Assembly: GCA_029532415.1 (NCBI GenBank)
Contig: JAQOTA010000058.1
Span: 248,001-312,000 of the forward strand
Origin: Marasmius tenuissimus
Lineage: Eukaryota; Basidiomycota; Agaricomycetes; Agaricales; Marasmiaceae
Direction: 5' to 3'
DNA length: 64,000 nt
Part shown: piece by piece, positions 1 through 12,005 of the stretch
How positions within the stretch are numbered: position 1 is the stretch's first letter
Layout of the letters: every line of letters begins with the position of its first letter
Program-made: the position numbers and the translations under genes
The notes under the pieces: model-generated
What the model was told of the DNA's origin: nothing
The model's input: the letters and a program-made list of their open reading frames with translations, nothing else
Database searches by the model: none

Positions 1-215
1 GGTTCGCTTCGAGAAGTGATGGGAAAGTGCCTGGAGGAAACCGGTTTCCCTCCTCCTCGGTAAGCCATAAGCTTTCTGAGATAGTCTTCGACCTGCTGAT
101 TGATTTATGGCCTAGGCTGCCGTCTACGCGCACTCTGAGAGGACCTGTGAGTCGTATTAAGTATGTAACCGAACTTCACAGACGTCGCGCAGAGGAGGAT
201 AGGCAACTCTTGTAA
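1..215 (+). CDS. 3' end of an unrecognised protein-coding gene (partial)
   Basis: An open frame enters the window at base 1 and runs to base 59. There a GTAAGC donor opens a 56-nt intron (60-115) ending in CCTAG, with a CTGAT branch-like site. The last exon (116-215) restores phase and ends at TAA. The visible C-terminus is about 52 residues and closes with a basic/acidic helix-like stretch (KYVTELHRRRAEEDRQLL). No domain can be named from this fragment. The gene converges on the transporter gene that ends at 327. Splicing is inferred from consensus and phase agreement. Confidence 0.5.
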   Translation, partial: FASRSDGKVPGGNRFPSSSVSHKLSEIVFDLLIDLWPRLPSTRTLRGPVSRIKYVTELHRRRAEEDRQLL

Positions 216-326
216 TTATAATGGCAGGATAACTCGGCAAATGCCGAAACTTTCGGTGATGTAAGTGTACAGTACATTATACATGTAGTACTTCGTGAAC
301 ATGGACCTATATTCGGTCATCTATTT

Positions 327-3300
327 TCAGTGCCCTATGAAAGGGGATCCCACCTCCTCATGTTTACTAATCATTGCTGTGAGATCCAATTGTGGATTCT
401 CAATGAACCACGATGTGGTCCCGAACAACTGACGACACAAATCCAACATCTCCTCAACTGATCGCACAATATCGGCCAGTATGACCGCCTCCGCCAGAGT
501 ATAAACAACGGACAGGCCGCGAGGACCGTGACCCTCCTTGCACTGTTGAACATGGTGACCGACCCGTTCCTCAAGATGCATCAATGCCGTTCTTGATGAC
601 GGTAGGAACTGTGGGAGTGGTTGCCTCGCTCCAAATACCTGTTCACAAGCGAATAGCGTGACGCAAATGCAGGAGACCAACTCCCGACGTTCGTTAACCA
701 CTGCTGCAACGGTGTGCTGACGGGATATGTGTTCTCGAATTTTCCGCAAGCCTGTTAGAAGATCCAATAACCGCTGCAGACAAGATATGATTTGGCGATA
801 GCGGCGCATGGGTTTCTGCAAATATTGAGACGGAGGGGTACCAAGTTGGCAATTGCTAGAACTCACAGGCACAAGACTGAGCTCATCGTTCATTGTGGCA
901 ACTAAAATTGCCATGCCTAGATGAGAACGAGTGATACCTGTCAGCAATATCGCCAAACAGGTAGCGCGGGAATGCTTACGATGAAGAGACTTTCGGATAT
1001 CCCATTCGAGTCTGAGTCGCCTCCTGCGTTCCATCAGGGACGCGTGGCCAGTGACCTGGAAAAGTTCACTTGAAGGCGACGCGTAATCAAAAGACAGTCC
1101 GGCGATGAAGTGAAAGTAACACCAACCGACTGAGGCTAGTGTAGAGTTGTGTTAACAAGCCAACACTCTGACAAGCACTATCCAAGAAGAGAACCTGCCA
1201 TGAGTCCCAAGTGTCAGTGATCGAGGACACACTGTCGCAAGAGGGCTACCACTCACTCTGCACAACCTTGGATACAGGAGACTGTTGAGTAGCAATGCTG
1301 CGATTACTCCAAGGGAAATCATCAACGCCCTCAACCATGCCAGTTCTAGGTTGAGGGTTTAGTAACGTGGAAGGAAAACACAATGAAATATACACTCACT
1401 GATCACACTGGGAGCGTCGGAGACCAAGTAATCCGTGAATATGATGGGAGGTAACGTCAAGTTTCTGGAGCTAATGCTGAGAGCGTGCAATACCAGGGGA
1501 GACGCGGAGAACGCACGCTACAATACCCAACGGCGGGAACGACGAAGCTGTGACGATCCAACTCATAGGAATCTCTGCCAGCTGATGAACGACGCGTCAG
1601 TTCCAGGTGGGAGGACGCAGTCACATTGCCTACCGTGACCAGAACGACAATTGCATATGGGTTCCGGTGAGCGATCAATGCCACCTGTACCTTTTTTGAG
1701 GACACGAAGAAAGACCGACGAGGTTATACGTACGACAAAGCCGCAGAGAGCTCCTAGTATTGTTCCAGACTTGAGGAGGTGTGAGACTGGTGCAAAAGTA
1801 TATGGCAGACGGACTGAGCATACCACTCGCAGATATCCGGTACGCCACTAAAATGGTGTTTCAGTACATCCTAAATAAGAACATGGAGGTAAAGACTATG
1901 GTACTCACAGTGGCGCCTTGATTGGTATCGAGCACAAGGACAAACGACAAAACCATCCACTGTCCTCTCCAGGCGTGGAACCAGTGGCGTGCTGAAGGAT
2001 CCTTGAGTCGAAGAACAATCTGAGCTGACGATTACGTTGAACACACCGGGGCTATTTTCAGGCAAAAATGCAGGTAGCGATAGTAGTGCCACGCCGACGG
2101 AATTTTTCAACGCGTGTTTCAAGTGGTTCGAATGGGTGATAGATCTAAATGCTCGCGACATCATCAATCTTGTCGCCATTGTACTGGGATGATTCCATCC
2201 ATGGGTGAAAAGCGATTTGATCCATTGCAACGATAGCGTGCTTCCTTGAATGTGGGAGGAGCTAAGTACGTGACGGCGTTTATCTTCATGTATCAAGTCG
2301 TTCCGTTCTGATAGGCCTGCTTTCGTCTCTTCCGTAGATATGTCGGTTCTCGTTTGATGGGAAAACGTCTCTTCGGAAGGTGGCCCTCGATCCTCTAGAA
2401 TGATCGCTGGAGATGCCGCCCCAAGCCAAGCCAAGGTAAACCGGGGATGCCATAGCTTGGCCCGACCAGTTTCGTAGGTTTCGAGAATCGATTCCGCTAC
2501 TTTGAGTGCGTGTATGCACTCGTGAGCCATCTGGATATGTACATATGGTATGAAGCAGACAGATGAAGACTGCGGACAAGATCCTCACCTGGATAAGACA
2601 TATTGAAAATAGGGAGAGCTCGAGAGGGCCTTGAGATGGGCGATTGGGATCAGGGTATACCCCGTAAGAAAAATCTAATTCTTCCCCGAAGATTGCGAGC
2701 TCAGCTTCGGTTTGCTTGAGGGCAGAGTGAGGCGAGCATGAGCACTTTGCAGGGCTTCCGCTGGTATGTCTAGTGGTTGCCCCGATGGAACGTTGTAGCA
2801 TCTCAAAACGATCAGCCTCACCACAAGAAGCGCATGAAGAACAGCAGCGCTGAGGTTCAGCACGGTGTCGTGTGGTAGGTCAATAGCGGAATCTTTCGCG
2901 TCTCCGTGTTGTACCCGCGAGGCAGTCGTTCCCCAGGATAGCGCACGTCGCAAATGCTGCATTTTTTTTCTCGAGCTCAGTCTACACGAGGAATAGATTA
3001 TGGACTTCAACTCACCTCGACGGAGCCGATGAGCGGCTTGATCGATTTGACTAAGATCTGAGTTAGCTCGCAGGACGGTATCATCATGGTTTGGACACCA
3101 ACCGCCTACCCGACCAATACGGAGTTCGAAAGACGCCTGAAAGTAAGTCCCGCTCAAAGCGACAGTCTGCTTGAGCAGTTTCTGGTGAAGGCCCAGCGTT
3201 GTTTCCGCACTCGAAGAGCGATCCAGGTGTCCTTGGAGACATTGGTGAAGGGACTTCAGTGCGTCGGCAACATCGTGGGCAAGTTGCGCAGAAGACCATC

Positions 3301-3882
3301 GAAGGACCAGAAGGCACGCGACGAGCGATGGTACAGCGGCAACGAGGACAATCCAAACAAAATTTCTCGCTCTCAGTAGGAACCCGTCCGCTTCCCCGGG
3401 TGGTACGATGAGGAGCCATGTACACACGAGACTTGCAATCCGAGTGGCCAACGTGAGCCGCGGAAGGGCGCTCTTTATCCAAGCCCCTGTGAGGGAGTGT
3501 GGTTAGAAGACTACAAAGAGTGTTACTCAAACAGGAACAGACCAACGAAAGATGTGAACGCAAGAAAAATACCAGGTATAGCTCGCGCTAATGCACTTTC
3601 AGGACGAGCAAACGATGAAAGATAGAGGCCCAAGAGTGAAACGGCTACAGCTAACATTCCACCCATCAGGTCCAGGATAAAGCATTCCAGATGCTGCGCC
3701 AGGTTTTCTTGGGGAGAGAACACAAGCTCCTTCAAGACAAGCGCAAGAAGAGCGGTGTCCCTTCCTCCGTATTGTGAAAAGGGACGGATGACGATGATGA
3801 TAGAACATAGGAGAGTCGAGAGCAATCTGGCTATGGACCTTCGAGTGAAGAGAACTTTGAGGCGATTTTGGGGATTTTGCAT
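327..3882 (-). CDS. ArAE_2-type multi-pass membrane transporter (DUF2421 / 'putative ER transporter 6TM' family)
   Basis: A multi-exon gene for a large fungal membrane protein related to aromatic acid exporters and the Bre4 group. The start at 3882 (MQNPQNRL) leads into several hydrophobic helices (3523-3882 and 3451-3300), as in the ArAE_2_N domain. A linker follows (EELDFSYGVYPDP, near 2680), then a second membrane block with LPAFLPENSPG (near 2060) and DTNQGAT (1909-1929). Those two motifs are typical of the second half of this family. Another hydrophobic stretch (RALMISLGVIAALLLN, near 1300) precedes the soluble DUF2421-like C-terminus with LPQFLPSSR (near 610). The gene ends at 327. The substrate is unknown. 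The family is loosely linked to export of small acids and to brefeldin A sensitivity. Several internal splice sites, such as one near 3530, did not resolve cleanly, so the family call is firmer than the exon model. Confidence 0.8.
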
Positions 3883-4293
3883 GAATGTGGCGAGAACGGT
3901 ATTCTAGTCAGTACTGGGAGAGGCATATGGGAAAGAAGGAAAGAGCACTTCTGTCATTTCTTTTATGTAAATGAGAGGACGTTGGAGCAACCTGTTGGAG
4001 CAACTTCAAACCGTTTGCATTAAGACCGCTAAAGACCGAAAATGTTTTATCGGCGGCAGCACTGCCGACGGCCGGCATCCATTGAGCACACCGCGTCCGA
4101 GTCCGCTATCACTCAGGCTCGCCCTCGCTTCATCTTTGGATAATAGTTATTCTTTCCACGTCCTGTTGACAGTACTTACTACGCAAGCCAGACTCGAATT
4201 TTCCTGGTTCTCCCGAAGACCAACGGTAATCGCCAGATCAATCAGGACGATAGCGGAACTGCACACTTTCAAATTTCCATGATACTGTACGAT

Positions 4294-7200
4294 TCACAGG
4301 CCATTCCAAACGAAGCTCTCCTCTTCAGAGATCATAATCTTACCCTCGAGCACAATCCTATCATACGAAGCCCCCACATGGATGCCATATTCTCCATCCT
4401 CAACCCTCCAAACACCCTTTCCAATACTCGAATTCGAGTAAGGGTCGACTTCCCAATACGAGACAGCGTACTTATCCAACAGAACTCCAACCTCGCGGGA
4501 CTCTCCTGGCTGCAGATCCTTCACCTTGACAAACCCACGTAACTGCATCTTGGGGTGTGTAATCCCTTTGTCAGGATACGAAACATACACTTGCAACACT
4601 TCAGCTCCGGCAACGGCACCATCGTTCTTCACAGTGACAGACACCTTCACGTTGAAAGCGTCCTTTCCCGCGGAGTTATCCCTTTCGATAACCAATTTTG
4701 AGAGGGAGAACGTCGTGTACGACAATCCGTGTCTGAGAACATATAAAGATCAATCATGCAATCGTGCCAAGCAAGTGAGCAGTCCTGACCCGAAATGAAA
4801 CGCGGGTTCCAAACCATTCTTGTGGAAGTGCTTGTAACCCACAAACAGATCCTCCCTGTAATGAACCTTGCCCTTCTCACTTCTCAGATTCGGGTATGCC
4901 GCGATATCTTCAACTCTCTTCGGCAGAGTCAAAGGCAGCTTTCCGCTTGGGTTGACCTTCCCGGTCAATATGTCCGCAATAGCATTACCGGTTTCGTTGC
5001 CCTGATACCATGCTTGGACGACGGCAGGAACGGTAGGGTGGGCGGAATCATATGCATAGGACATCGAAGTTGCGGAGCCCTTATAGTAAGGAAGATTCAG
5101 TGTGAAAGAGTGATGGGCGAAGTAAAATGAACGGACCGCCTGGATCACAACCACGGTTTTCTTGTTGACTTTCGCGACCCGTTCGATAAGCTCTTGCTGC
5201 TTTCCCGGTAGGTCTAATGTTGGCCGGTCAAATCCTTCACTCTCCCATTCTGGGGTAAGACCGCCGACAACGATCACAATGTCGGACTCAGCGGCGAGTC
5301 GCTCGGCAGCTTGCAGCGCTTCTTCGTCGTGAATCTTCGGGCAGCCTCCCAGGCGCTACATCCGCAATGAGATAGGTCAGTAAAGTGGTCCAATATGACG
5401 GCGAACCAACTTACCACACCCCTCATGAGAGCAGGTTGCGTATCGATAGCGCTATTGGGTGGTTTCGTATTCGTGTAGTCGATCAAGATATCCACGCTCT
5501 TTTTCGCCTCGAGATGAACAACGGCCCTTTCTTCTACCGTTCCCTGGCCATAGAAGAAGTCCCCAGGTGTCTGTTTCGTCCAGTTATCAATCGTCATCTT
5601 CCCATCCACATATAATTTCGCCCGTCCGGCAACGGCCAAGCCCAACTCAAACTCCACCGCCTTGTCTACCGTCAACTTCCCTGTCAACTTGATAGACCAC
5701 ACTTCGTTCAACCCGGCAGGTAAAAAGTCGTTCACCCTAATGCGAGTGTCTTGCAAGATAAACGAGGCGACGGGGTCTGACAGAGATCCATCGGGAAGAT
5801 GGTTGTAGAACGTGCACGTCCAACCAGGTTGGCCATCCTGCGTCGTAAGAAGGCTTTCTAGCGTCGGGTGATACTTATTGGCTGAGAACCAGGGACTTTG
5901 TGAGGATGCCTTTAATGGTAGAGAACGCAAAGCAGAATGACTGACCGTAGCATCCAACCTCGTACCCAACCTCAAAATCGCTTCCGAGTGCTTCCACAAT
6001 GCCAGCATAAGGCGTCACGACATAGCTCGCCTTCAAGAACGCACTCCCTCCTCCAGAGTAGATCCGGTCTTTCGCATGCGGCCCGATGACGGCAACTTTC
6101 TTATACTTCTTGGGCTGGATCGGTAGCACGTCGCCATCGTTCTTCAACAAGACAATACCGTCCGCAGATAGCTTTCTGCAAAACTTCCTTCCCTCCTCTG
6201 TATCCCGAGTTCTCTCTTTGCCATCACCATAAACAACTTCTGGGTTCAATTTTGCCTGGTGCTGAACGAACTTTAAGAGAGCAGTAACTCGTTCGTCGAT
6301 CGCCTGGACAGAGAGCTTTTGGGCGGTCAGACAATGCTTGAGTAATTGCCCTTGACGCCATCTAGGAGGGCCAGGCATTTCCACATCCAACCCAGCATTG
6401 ACGGGTTGGTCAACACCGTAGGTTCCGTACCTATACGAACGTTCAGTAGACGGAAAGGACGAAGATACTACGGAAAGTTTCGTACCAATCACTCATCACG
6501 ATCCCGTCAAATTTCCATTCATCCCGAAGAAGCCCTGTAAGAGCTCACGGTTTTCGGAGCAGTGTATTCCACGTAGACGACCATATCTGTGAATCGGATT
6601 CAAATACGGTTGATTCGCGCATCGGGTGGGTGGACGTACGAGGTCATGTAAGCCCAAGGTTTAGCATCTCTCTGAGCGATCATGAACCTGTACGCATGAT
6701 ATATCGTCAACCTGGTGAACTTGAAACATGAAGCTATGGAGCCTACGGGTAGAGGTAGATCTCTCGAAGAGCCCTGTCAGAGAGGACGGACTCGGCAGCG
6801 GTTCTCTCGTGCTCCTGATCGTTGCACACGAAGTGCTTGATCGCTATGAAGGGTGTCACAGCGTGGTGGTCTGAAAGAGGGGAAGCGAACTTACTGGCTG
6901 CAACGCCCTTCGACTGAAGGCCTTTGACATACGCTGCGGCCAACATACCGGAGAGATGGGGGTCTTCTGAAAAGCTCTCAAAGGACCTTCCGCCAAGTGG
7001 CGAGCGCTGTATATTGCACGTAGGAGCAAGTAGTATCACGGAAGATTTGAACTTCGCCTCATCCCCGAGGAAAGCACCGGCTTCTTCGATGAGCTCTGGA
7101 TCAAAAGTCGATCCAAACGAAGTAGCACACTAAAGGTGTATGATCACGAGTTAGGTCTGGTCATGAGGGTGTGGCAAAACGAAAAACTCACAGGCATGCA

Positions 7201-7398
7201 CTGCGCGGGGGTGGCAGCGAAATGAGAAGACCCTCTCACTCCATTGGGACCATCGCTCATACGAACGGCAGGAATCGAAAGGCGATCCACGGAGTGGGTG
7301 TTCCACCAATTGGGTGCCCCGAGCAAAGATATCTTCTCATCGAGCGATAGCTTTTTGACGAGCTGCTGAACGTCTGCGTCAAGAAATGAGCGATCCAT
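4294..7398 (-). CDS. GH3 beta-glucosidase with PA14 insert, no signal peptide
   Basis: Glycoside hydrolase family 3 releases glucose from the non-reducing end of beta-glucosides. The start at 7398 (MDRSFLDADV) gives a soluble N-terminus with no signal sequence, so the enzyme is probably intracellular. Domains in order: a TIM barrel with SDGPNGVRG (near 7250) and KHFVCNDQEHER (near 6810); the catalytic nucleophile in MSDW, whose Asp codon is 6488-6490; an alpha/beta sandwich (VLLKNDGDVLPI, VAVIGPHA); a PA14 domain (about 5450-5830, GWTCTFYNHLP) inserted in that sandwich; and a C-terminal fibronectin III-like domain ending at 4294. An intron splits the Trp codon of SDW (donor at 6485/6484), and splicing gives SDWYGTYG, a good match to the family. 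The arrangement resembles fungal intracellular bgl enzymes. At least five introns are present. Confidence 0.93.
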
Positions 7399-7922
7399 GG
7401 TAAAGTGTGGGGGTAAACCAGTTGTGGGGAAATTGGTAATGGAGATTGCTTATAAGAGACAGGCTGAGAGTCCGGGTAAACCTCGGGACCACATTCCTTC
7501 TCCTCTGGATATCCCTCAATACCGCCATCCAGGCTCAGCAAGGCCGCCCCAGCGAGATCCCTGACACAAGACCGTACAGAACGCCATTCGGATTGATGAA
7601 GCCACAAACGTTCCCATGTCATGAAAGGAGGGGGTTTGGGTTGCATACAGAGGGACACAGGCACTCTCAAGACTTTTCACCAGCTTTTATACTCCTTTCA
7701 TGCTGCAGGAACTTGCAGAATACACGGGTGGGTTCCGAGGTGATGGTCGAAGGAAGAAGGATTTAAGCGCTAAACCAAGCGCCAAGCTGGAACACAGGCA
7801 TGTCCACGGCCCGGAGTCCCGCCAGATTTTGTCTTGTTAGCAGCCAACCAAATCGAGTTCACTTTCAAGACTCAAACGCCCATTCTCAGTCATAGCCGTC
7901 TCTGACTCAAGGCCAAGGAAAC
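7399..7922. promoter_or_regulatory. Divergent intergenic region, GH3 / UPF0538
   Basis: A 524-bp gap between the start codons of the minus-strand beta-glucosidase and the plus-strand UPF0538 gene must hold both promoters. I found no convincing TATA box or coding exon. The open frames here are short and show no family resemblance. Confidence 0.5.
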
Positions 7923-8561
7923 ATGTACACAGACTTCTCAGATGAACACACAAATCTCGCTCAGCCCAAGACAAGCGCCACGATAACAATCAGAGTCATC
8001 AAATCCTTTCAGTACCGAACGGAAAAGTCTCTCGTTCTTCGTGATCTCGATCTTACAACAACCACCGTCAAAAAGCTCAAGGAAATCGTGATTCAAGCTG
8101 TTCAAACTCAGTCTGGATGGAAGCCGTATCGGAATGTTCAACTTGGTGCGGCTGGGTTCTTCCCTGACGTCTATTTTTTGCTGCTCAAGTGACCTACTAG
8201 ATACGCTGAAATTGTACACGCAGGCTCACGGCGCAAAGGCAAGAAGGTCTCTACGATAATTCCCATCCTTCTCATCACAATCGAACCTTCGACAGACAAC
8301 AAATCTCATAATCAACTTGGATCACGATGAATGGATATTAGACGACGAGGACAAGACATTAGCTGCTTACGGTTTTGGTAAACGTCCCTTCATCCATCGA
8401 TTACCCTCCCATCTCATGAATACCACAGAAAACGAGACTGAAGTAAGCTTTTTTAACCGTGAATTGTACGAAGAATTCCGCCGAAATCCAGAGGTCCGTG
8501 GTTTCCCTCATAGCGGAGAATTTCATCTACTGATGATCCATAATAGACCAGTTGGGATTAG
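7923..8561 (+). CDS. UPF0538 / C2orf76-like small conserved protein
   Basis: A five-exon gene for a protein of about 140 residues of unknown function, conserved from fungi to animals. Recognisable blocks are VRVIKSF-like ITIRVIKSFQYR, LKEIV, GWKPYRN, NLIINLDHDEWILDD and ENETEVSFFNRELYEEF. Exons: 7923-8145, 8201-8238 (38 nt), 8296-8377, 8429-8493 and 8547-8561. Phases agree throughout. The second intron (8239-8295) has a GC donor (GCAAGA). The last intron (8494-8546) is chosen because it gives the end NPETSWD, close to what I recall of the family's C-terminus. Without it the frame runs on to 8586 with an unfamiliar tail. No enzymatic role can be stated. Confidence 0.85.
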
Positions 8562-8673
8562 CAGTTACTGTATTACTGATCTATAGAAGTTGTACAACGC
8601 CACATACACCGTGCAACAAGCAAATGCGACTGGGGGGGGTAGAAAATAAAACAGCATGGAAGGTCTAATACAA

Positions 8674-10252
8674 TTACTGGTTGGCACAGTGTACACGGGG
8701 CTCGCCCTCATCTTCATCCATCGGGTCGTCGCGCATACCGCTCTGCCTCGTGCGGTCAACATCATCGAGATGAACTTCCTCCACCAACACGTTGCCGTCA
8801 TGTTGATCCATCGGCTTGCGAGGAGGAAGTGCACGTTCAAGGAGAGGTATGGATTCGAGAGGGATGTTTTCAGGGAAGGAGACCGAGATCTTGACATACA
8901 AGTCTCCCGGCTCGTGGTGTCGCTGAGAGGGCATGCCCTGGCCATGGATGATTTTGAGGTCACCTACAAAAGTTGCGTCAGACCAGTCGAAATCAGGAAA
9001 CTGAAATTTTAGAAACGTACCATGCTTGATAACTTCACCAGGCTCCAGCTTGACCACGAGCACCCTGTCGTCTAAATGTCTGATCGAGAACTCGCCACCG
9101 GCCAATGAGGACAACAGGTCAATCTCCTGCTCGAAAACCAAATCGTTTTCCTGTCTCTTGAACCTTTCGTGCGGCTTCTCCTCGATAACGATGACAACGT
9201 CTCCAGTCTCCTGCCCAGGCGCCTGGTCAGCCTCTCCTCTGAAGGTGACGGTCTGACCGCCCTTCATTCCCTTGTCGACGTGCACCTCCAGCACCTTCTT
9301 GTCCGACACAACCTTCTTTCCTTTACAAACGCCACACCGGTCCTTTGCGTTGATGATTTCTCCCTGTCCGTTACACTCGTCGCAGGCCGTCTGCATTTGC
9401 TGAATCATCGGACCCATCTGCCTGATGGTCATCTTAACGCCACGACCATGGCAGCCTGTGCACGACTTGACAGCACCCTCCTTCCCACCCTTTCCTTTAC
9501 ATTTGGCACAGATAACGTTGCGCGTCAAAGCGAGCTTCGTAGTTTTGCCCTTGTAGAGATCTTCAAGTGTGGCATGTATGCGGTGAACGAGGTCCTTTGT
9601 TCGTCGAGGGCCATGGTGACCACGGCCGCCACCACCACCGAAGAAACCTCCGCCGCCAAAGCCTCCACCGCCACCAAAGCCTCCACCACCACCAAAGCCG
9701 CCACCGCCGCCGAAGAGCTGACTGAAGAGGTCCTATAAACGACGAAGATCATAATGAGTATTTTGGTCGAATAAACGAAAGCCACGCCTCCAACACGCGG
9801 TGCACAGCAGGATCAGACACGTACCTGCGCATCCATGCCACCCATACCTCCAGCCTCGCTCAGACCTGCCTCTCCTCTTGCATCGTATATACTTCGCTTT
9901 TCAGGATCGGAGAGAACCTCGTACCTATTCAGAAAAAAACATAAGTAAATCAACCATTCAGGCAAGGAAGTAGGCAAAGCTGCTTACGCATGGGTCACTT
10001 CCTTGAACAATTCCGGGTCTCCACCTTTGTCTGGATGTAATCGTAGTGCCCTATCGCAAAGAGAGATGAGGATGGTATATTGGAAAAGAAGAGGCGAAGC
10101 TCTCACTTTTTTCTGTAGGCCTTTTTCAAGTCTGCTTCTGACGCGGTCGGTGGGACCTCCAGAAGGTCGTAAAATTTCCTGAAATTTCAAAGATCGGTCA
10201 ACAGCCAGATTTCTCTCCCAGTGGAAGGAGAAACGTACGTCTCGCGAACCAT
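8674..10252 (-). CDS. YDJ1: Class A DnaJ/Hsp40 co-chaperone with CaaX box (Ydj1/DNAJA1 type)
   Basis: A J-domain co-chaperone that stimulates Hsp70 ATPase activity and delivers unfolded clients. The first coding exon is only 14 nt (10252-10239, MVRET). The next exon starts KFYDLLEV. The J domain has the invariant HPD (LRLHPDKGG, near 10030). A Gly/Phe-rich linker (GGGGFGG repeats, near 9650) follows, then four zinc-binding repeats (CAKCKGKG, CTGCHGRG, CDECNGQG, CGVCKGKK) and the client-binding C-terminal domains. The protein ends in CANQ, a plausible CaaX farnesylation site like the CASQ of yeast Ydj1, so membrane association with ER or mitochondria is likely. A 57-60 nt intron near 9020 splits the frame between KHG and DLKII. 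This is a full-length class A protein. Confidence 0.95.
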
Positions 10253-10429
10253 GTCAGAAAATCAGTAGTGTTGTATGTGTGAAGGTAATGGGAGGATGAA
10301 GGAGATGAAGAGAGATGGTGGGAGCGAACGTAAGCTCTTTTCTGCGTTACTATTAGCGGTGCAAAAGTGCTGTACTGGCGTCTACGGTCTATGAGCTTTT
10401 TTATTTAGGTCCCGATTTGGAAAGCGAAA

Positions 10430-10464
10430 AGTTCCATCATGTTCTACAACCATCTACAACATTC
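10430..10464. promoter_or_regulatory. Candidate heat-shock-element cluster upstream of the DnaJ gene
   Basis: Three TTC triplets lie on the plus strand at 10432, 10442 and 10462, spaced 10 and 20 bp apart, with GAA triplets just before them. They sit about 180-210 bp upstream of the DnaJ start on the other strand. This 10-bp periodicity is what gap-type heat-shock elements show. The match is imperfect, so this is a candidate only. The rest of the gap (10253-10596) shows nothing else I can name. Confidence 0.3.
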
Positions 10465-10596
10465 CATCGGTCACCGCCTGACTAAGGACTCCGCCGTACG
10501 AGAACTGTGGCCACGACTGTGGTCGATGGGGAAGACAGATCAAAACAATACATTCTGTTTATATTGATACACTCCGTCCGGCAGATCAGTCTCTCT

Positions 10597-12005
10597 TTAA
10601 GAGCTCTTAGAAACGTCTGGATAAACGTCAAACCGTCTTTGAGTTGTTACGGGTATCCCTTTGCGCGCCTCTGTAAACGTTGTCGGATCTGTCGGCAACT
10701 TTTGAGTTTGTATGTAAGGAACCTTTGAGAAAAAGGCTCACCGATGTCGGTATACAGGATATCTTCTCCATCTTGAGCTTCGACAAGTATTTTGCCCCTG
10801 CAACGCCATCACCACTGTCAACAGCTTACCCTTCTATGCAGAATAAATTACCCACATTGGATCGACGACCATGGAGTGTCCCCACTACAGGATTAAAGCG
10901 TCAAACAGCATTCATAGCACGAAATGAGCAAACTCACAGCATGGTAGCCAGCGGATGGATCCCGTGCTGGACTACACATCGAGAAGAAGACTTGATTGTC
11001 CACCGCCCTGTTTATCACGTCGTCAAAAACTGACGAGTGCGCTGATTCTCAACCAACCTTGCTCTCTGCAACAGCTCCCAGTGAAGGGGACCTGTTGTCA
11101 TGTTAAACGCTCCCGGGTATACCAGAAGATGACATCCTACCCGTGCCATTAGAAGGGTAAACGGGGGCCGAATTGAAGATAACGCACCCTGTCTCGCTGC
11201 GAGCATAGATAGCTCGGAGAAACGGACGTCGTAGCAGATACCCAGGCCTACCCGCGCAAATTCTGCAACAAAGAGTCAACGTCTTTACAGAGTATCTGAT
11301 CAACATAGTAAGCTGACCGGTGTCAAAGAAGGTTGGTGTCTTTCCTCCAGTCAAGGTCTCGCTTTCCTGAAGGAGGAAGAGTTGAGGTCAACGACTGAAG
11401 ATACGAGATTGCTTACATACTTTGAACTTGATCTTCCCGGGAATGTCGATATCGAACAGGTGAATCTTTCGGAAGATAGTAACAAGTTCACCTTTGAACA
11501 ACGATGCAGAAAACGCGATCAACGACGAATTCCCAACTGGTATATCACCGCAACTCACCTTTCGGGCTGTAAACAGTGCACGTGTTGTAGACGTTGTTGT
11601 CTCCGCTATCCCTCTCCGGAATAGAGCCTCCAATCAACCATGTTCCCGTCTCCTTTGCAGCGCTCGATAGCATCTTCACACTCTCGCTTTCACTGGCCTC
11701 AACGTCGTACGGTTGCCCGGGAATGAACCCAATCTTCTCGGCATACACAGGGAAATGAACGTGTCCATAAGGCGAGTTGAAGCATTCCTGGTAGATTTCT
11801 GTTGAGCAAAACGTCACAGTGGCGGGAAAAGAGGGCTCACAGGAAGGACGATGAGATCAGGTTTCTTATTAGCGGTTGTTGCTGCTTTGATGACCATCTC
11901 GCGTGCGTGCTTCAAGTTTGCTGCTTTATCCGAGCCGATCCTGCCTAGTTGAATCAATGCAAGGTTGAAGGGCTTCAATCCTGGGTGCTTCAGTACGCTG
12001 GCCAT
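10597..12005 (-). CDS. NIT2: Carbon-nitrogen hydrolase, NIT2-like omega-amidase
   Basis: A nitrilase-superfamily amidase. NIT2 enzymes hydrolyse alpha-ketoglutaramate and alpha-ketosuccinamate to the keto acids. The start at 12005 (MASVLKHPG) leads to LIVLP, and an intron separates this from ECFNSPYG, which carries the catalytic Glu (about residue 56). The catalytic Lys lies in [15 protein letters not shown] (near 11430). The catalytic Cys lies in GICYDVRF (near 11230). Later exons give [43 protein letters not shown] and [17 protein letters not shown], ending RFDVYPDV with a stop at 10597. The last three introns were placed by phase and matched the family's C-terminus well. All three catalytic residues are present. 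The product is probably cytosolic or mitochondrial, and I see no clear transit peptide. Confidence 0.93.

Noticed and set aside
9169..9738. 189-codon plus-strand frame over the DnaJ gene
   Set aside because: Antisense shadow. Its Thr/Ala-rich end mirrors the Gly-rich linker of DnaJ on the minus strand.
10507..11152. Plus-strand frames over the 3' half of the NIT2 gene
   Set aside because: The minus strand gives NIT2 exons with matching phases through to the stop at 10597. The plus-strand frames have no recognisable content.
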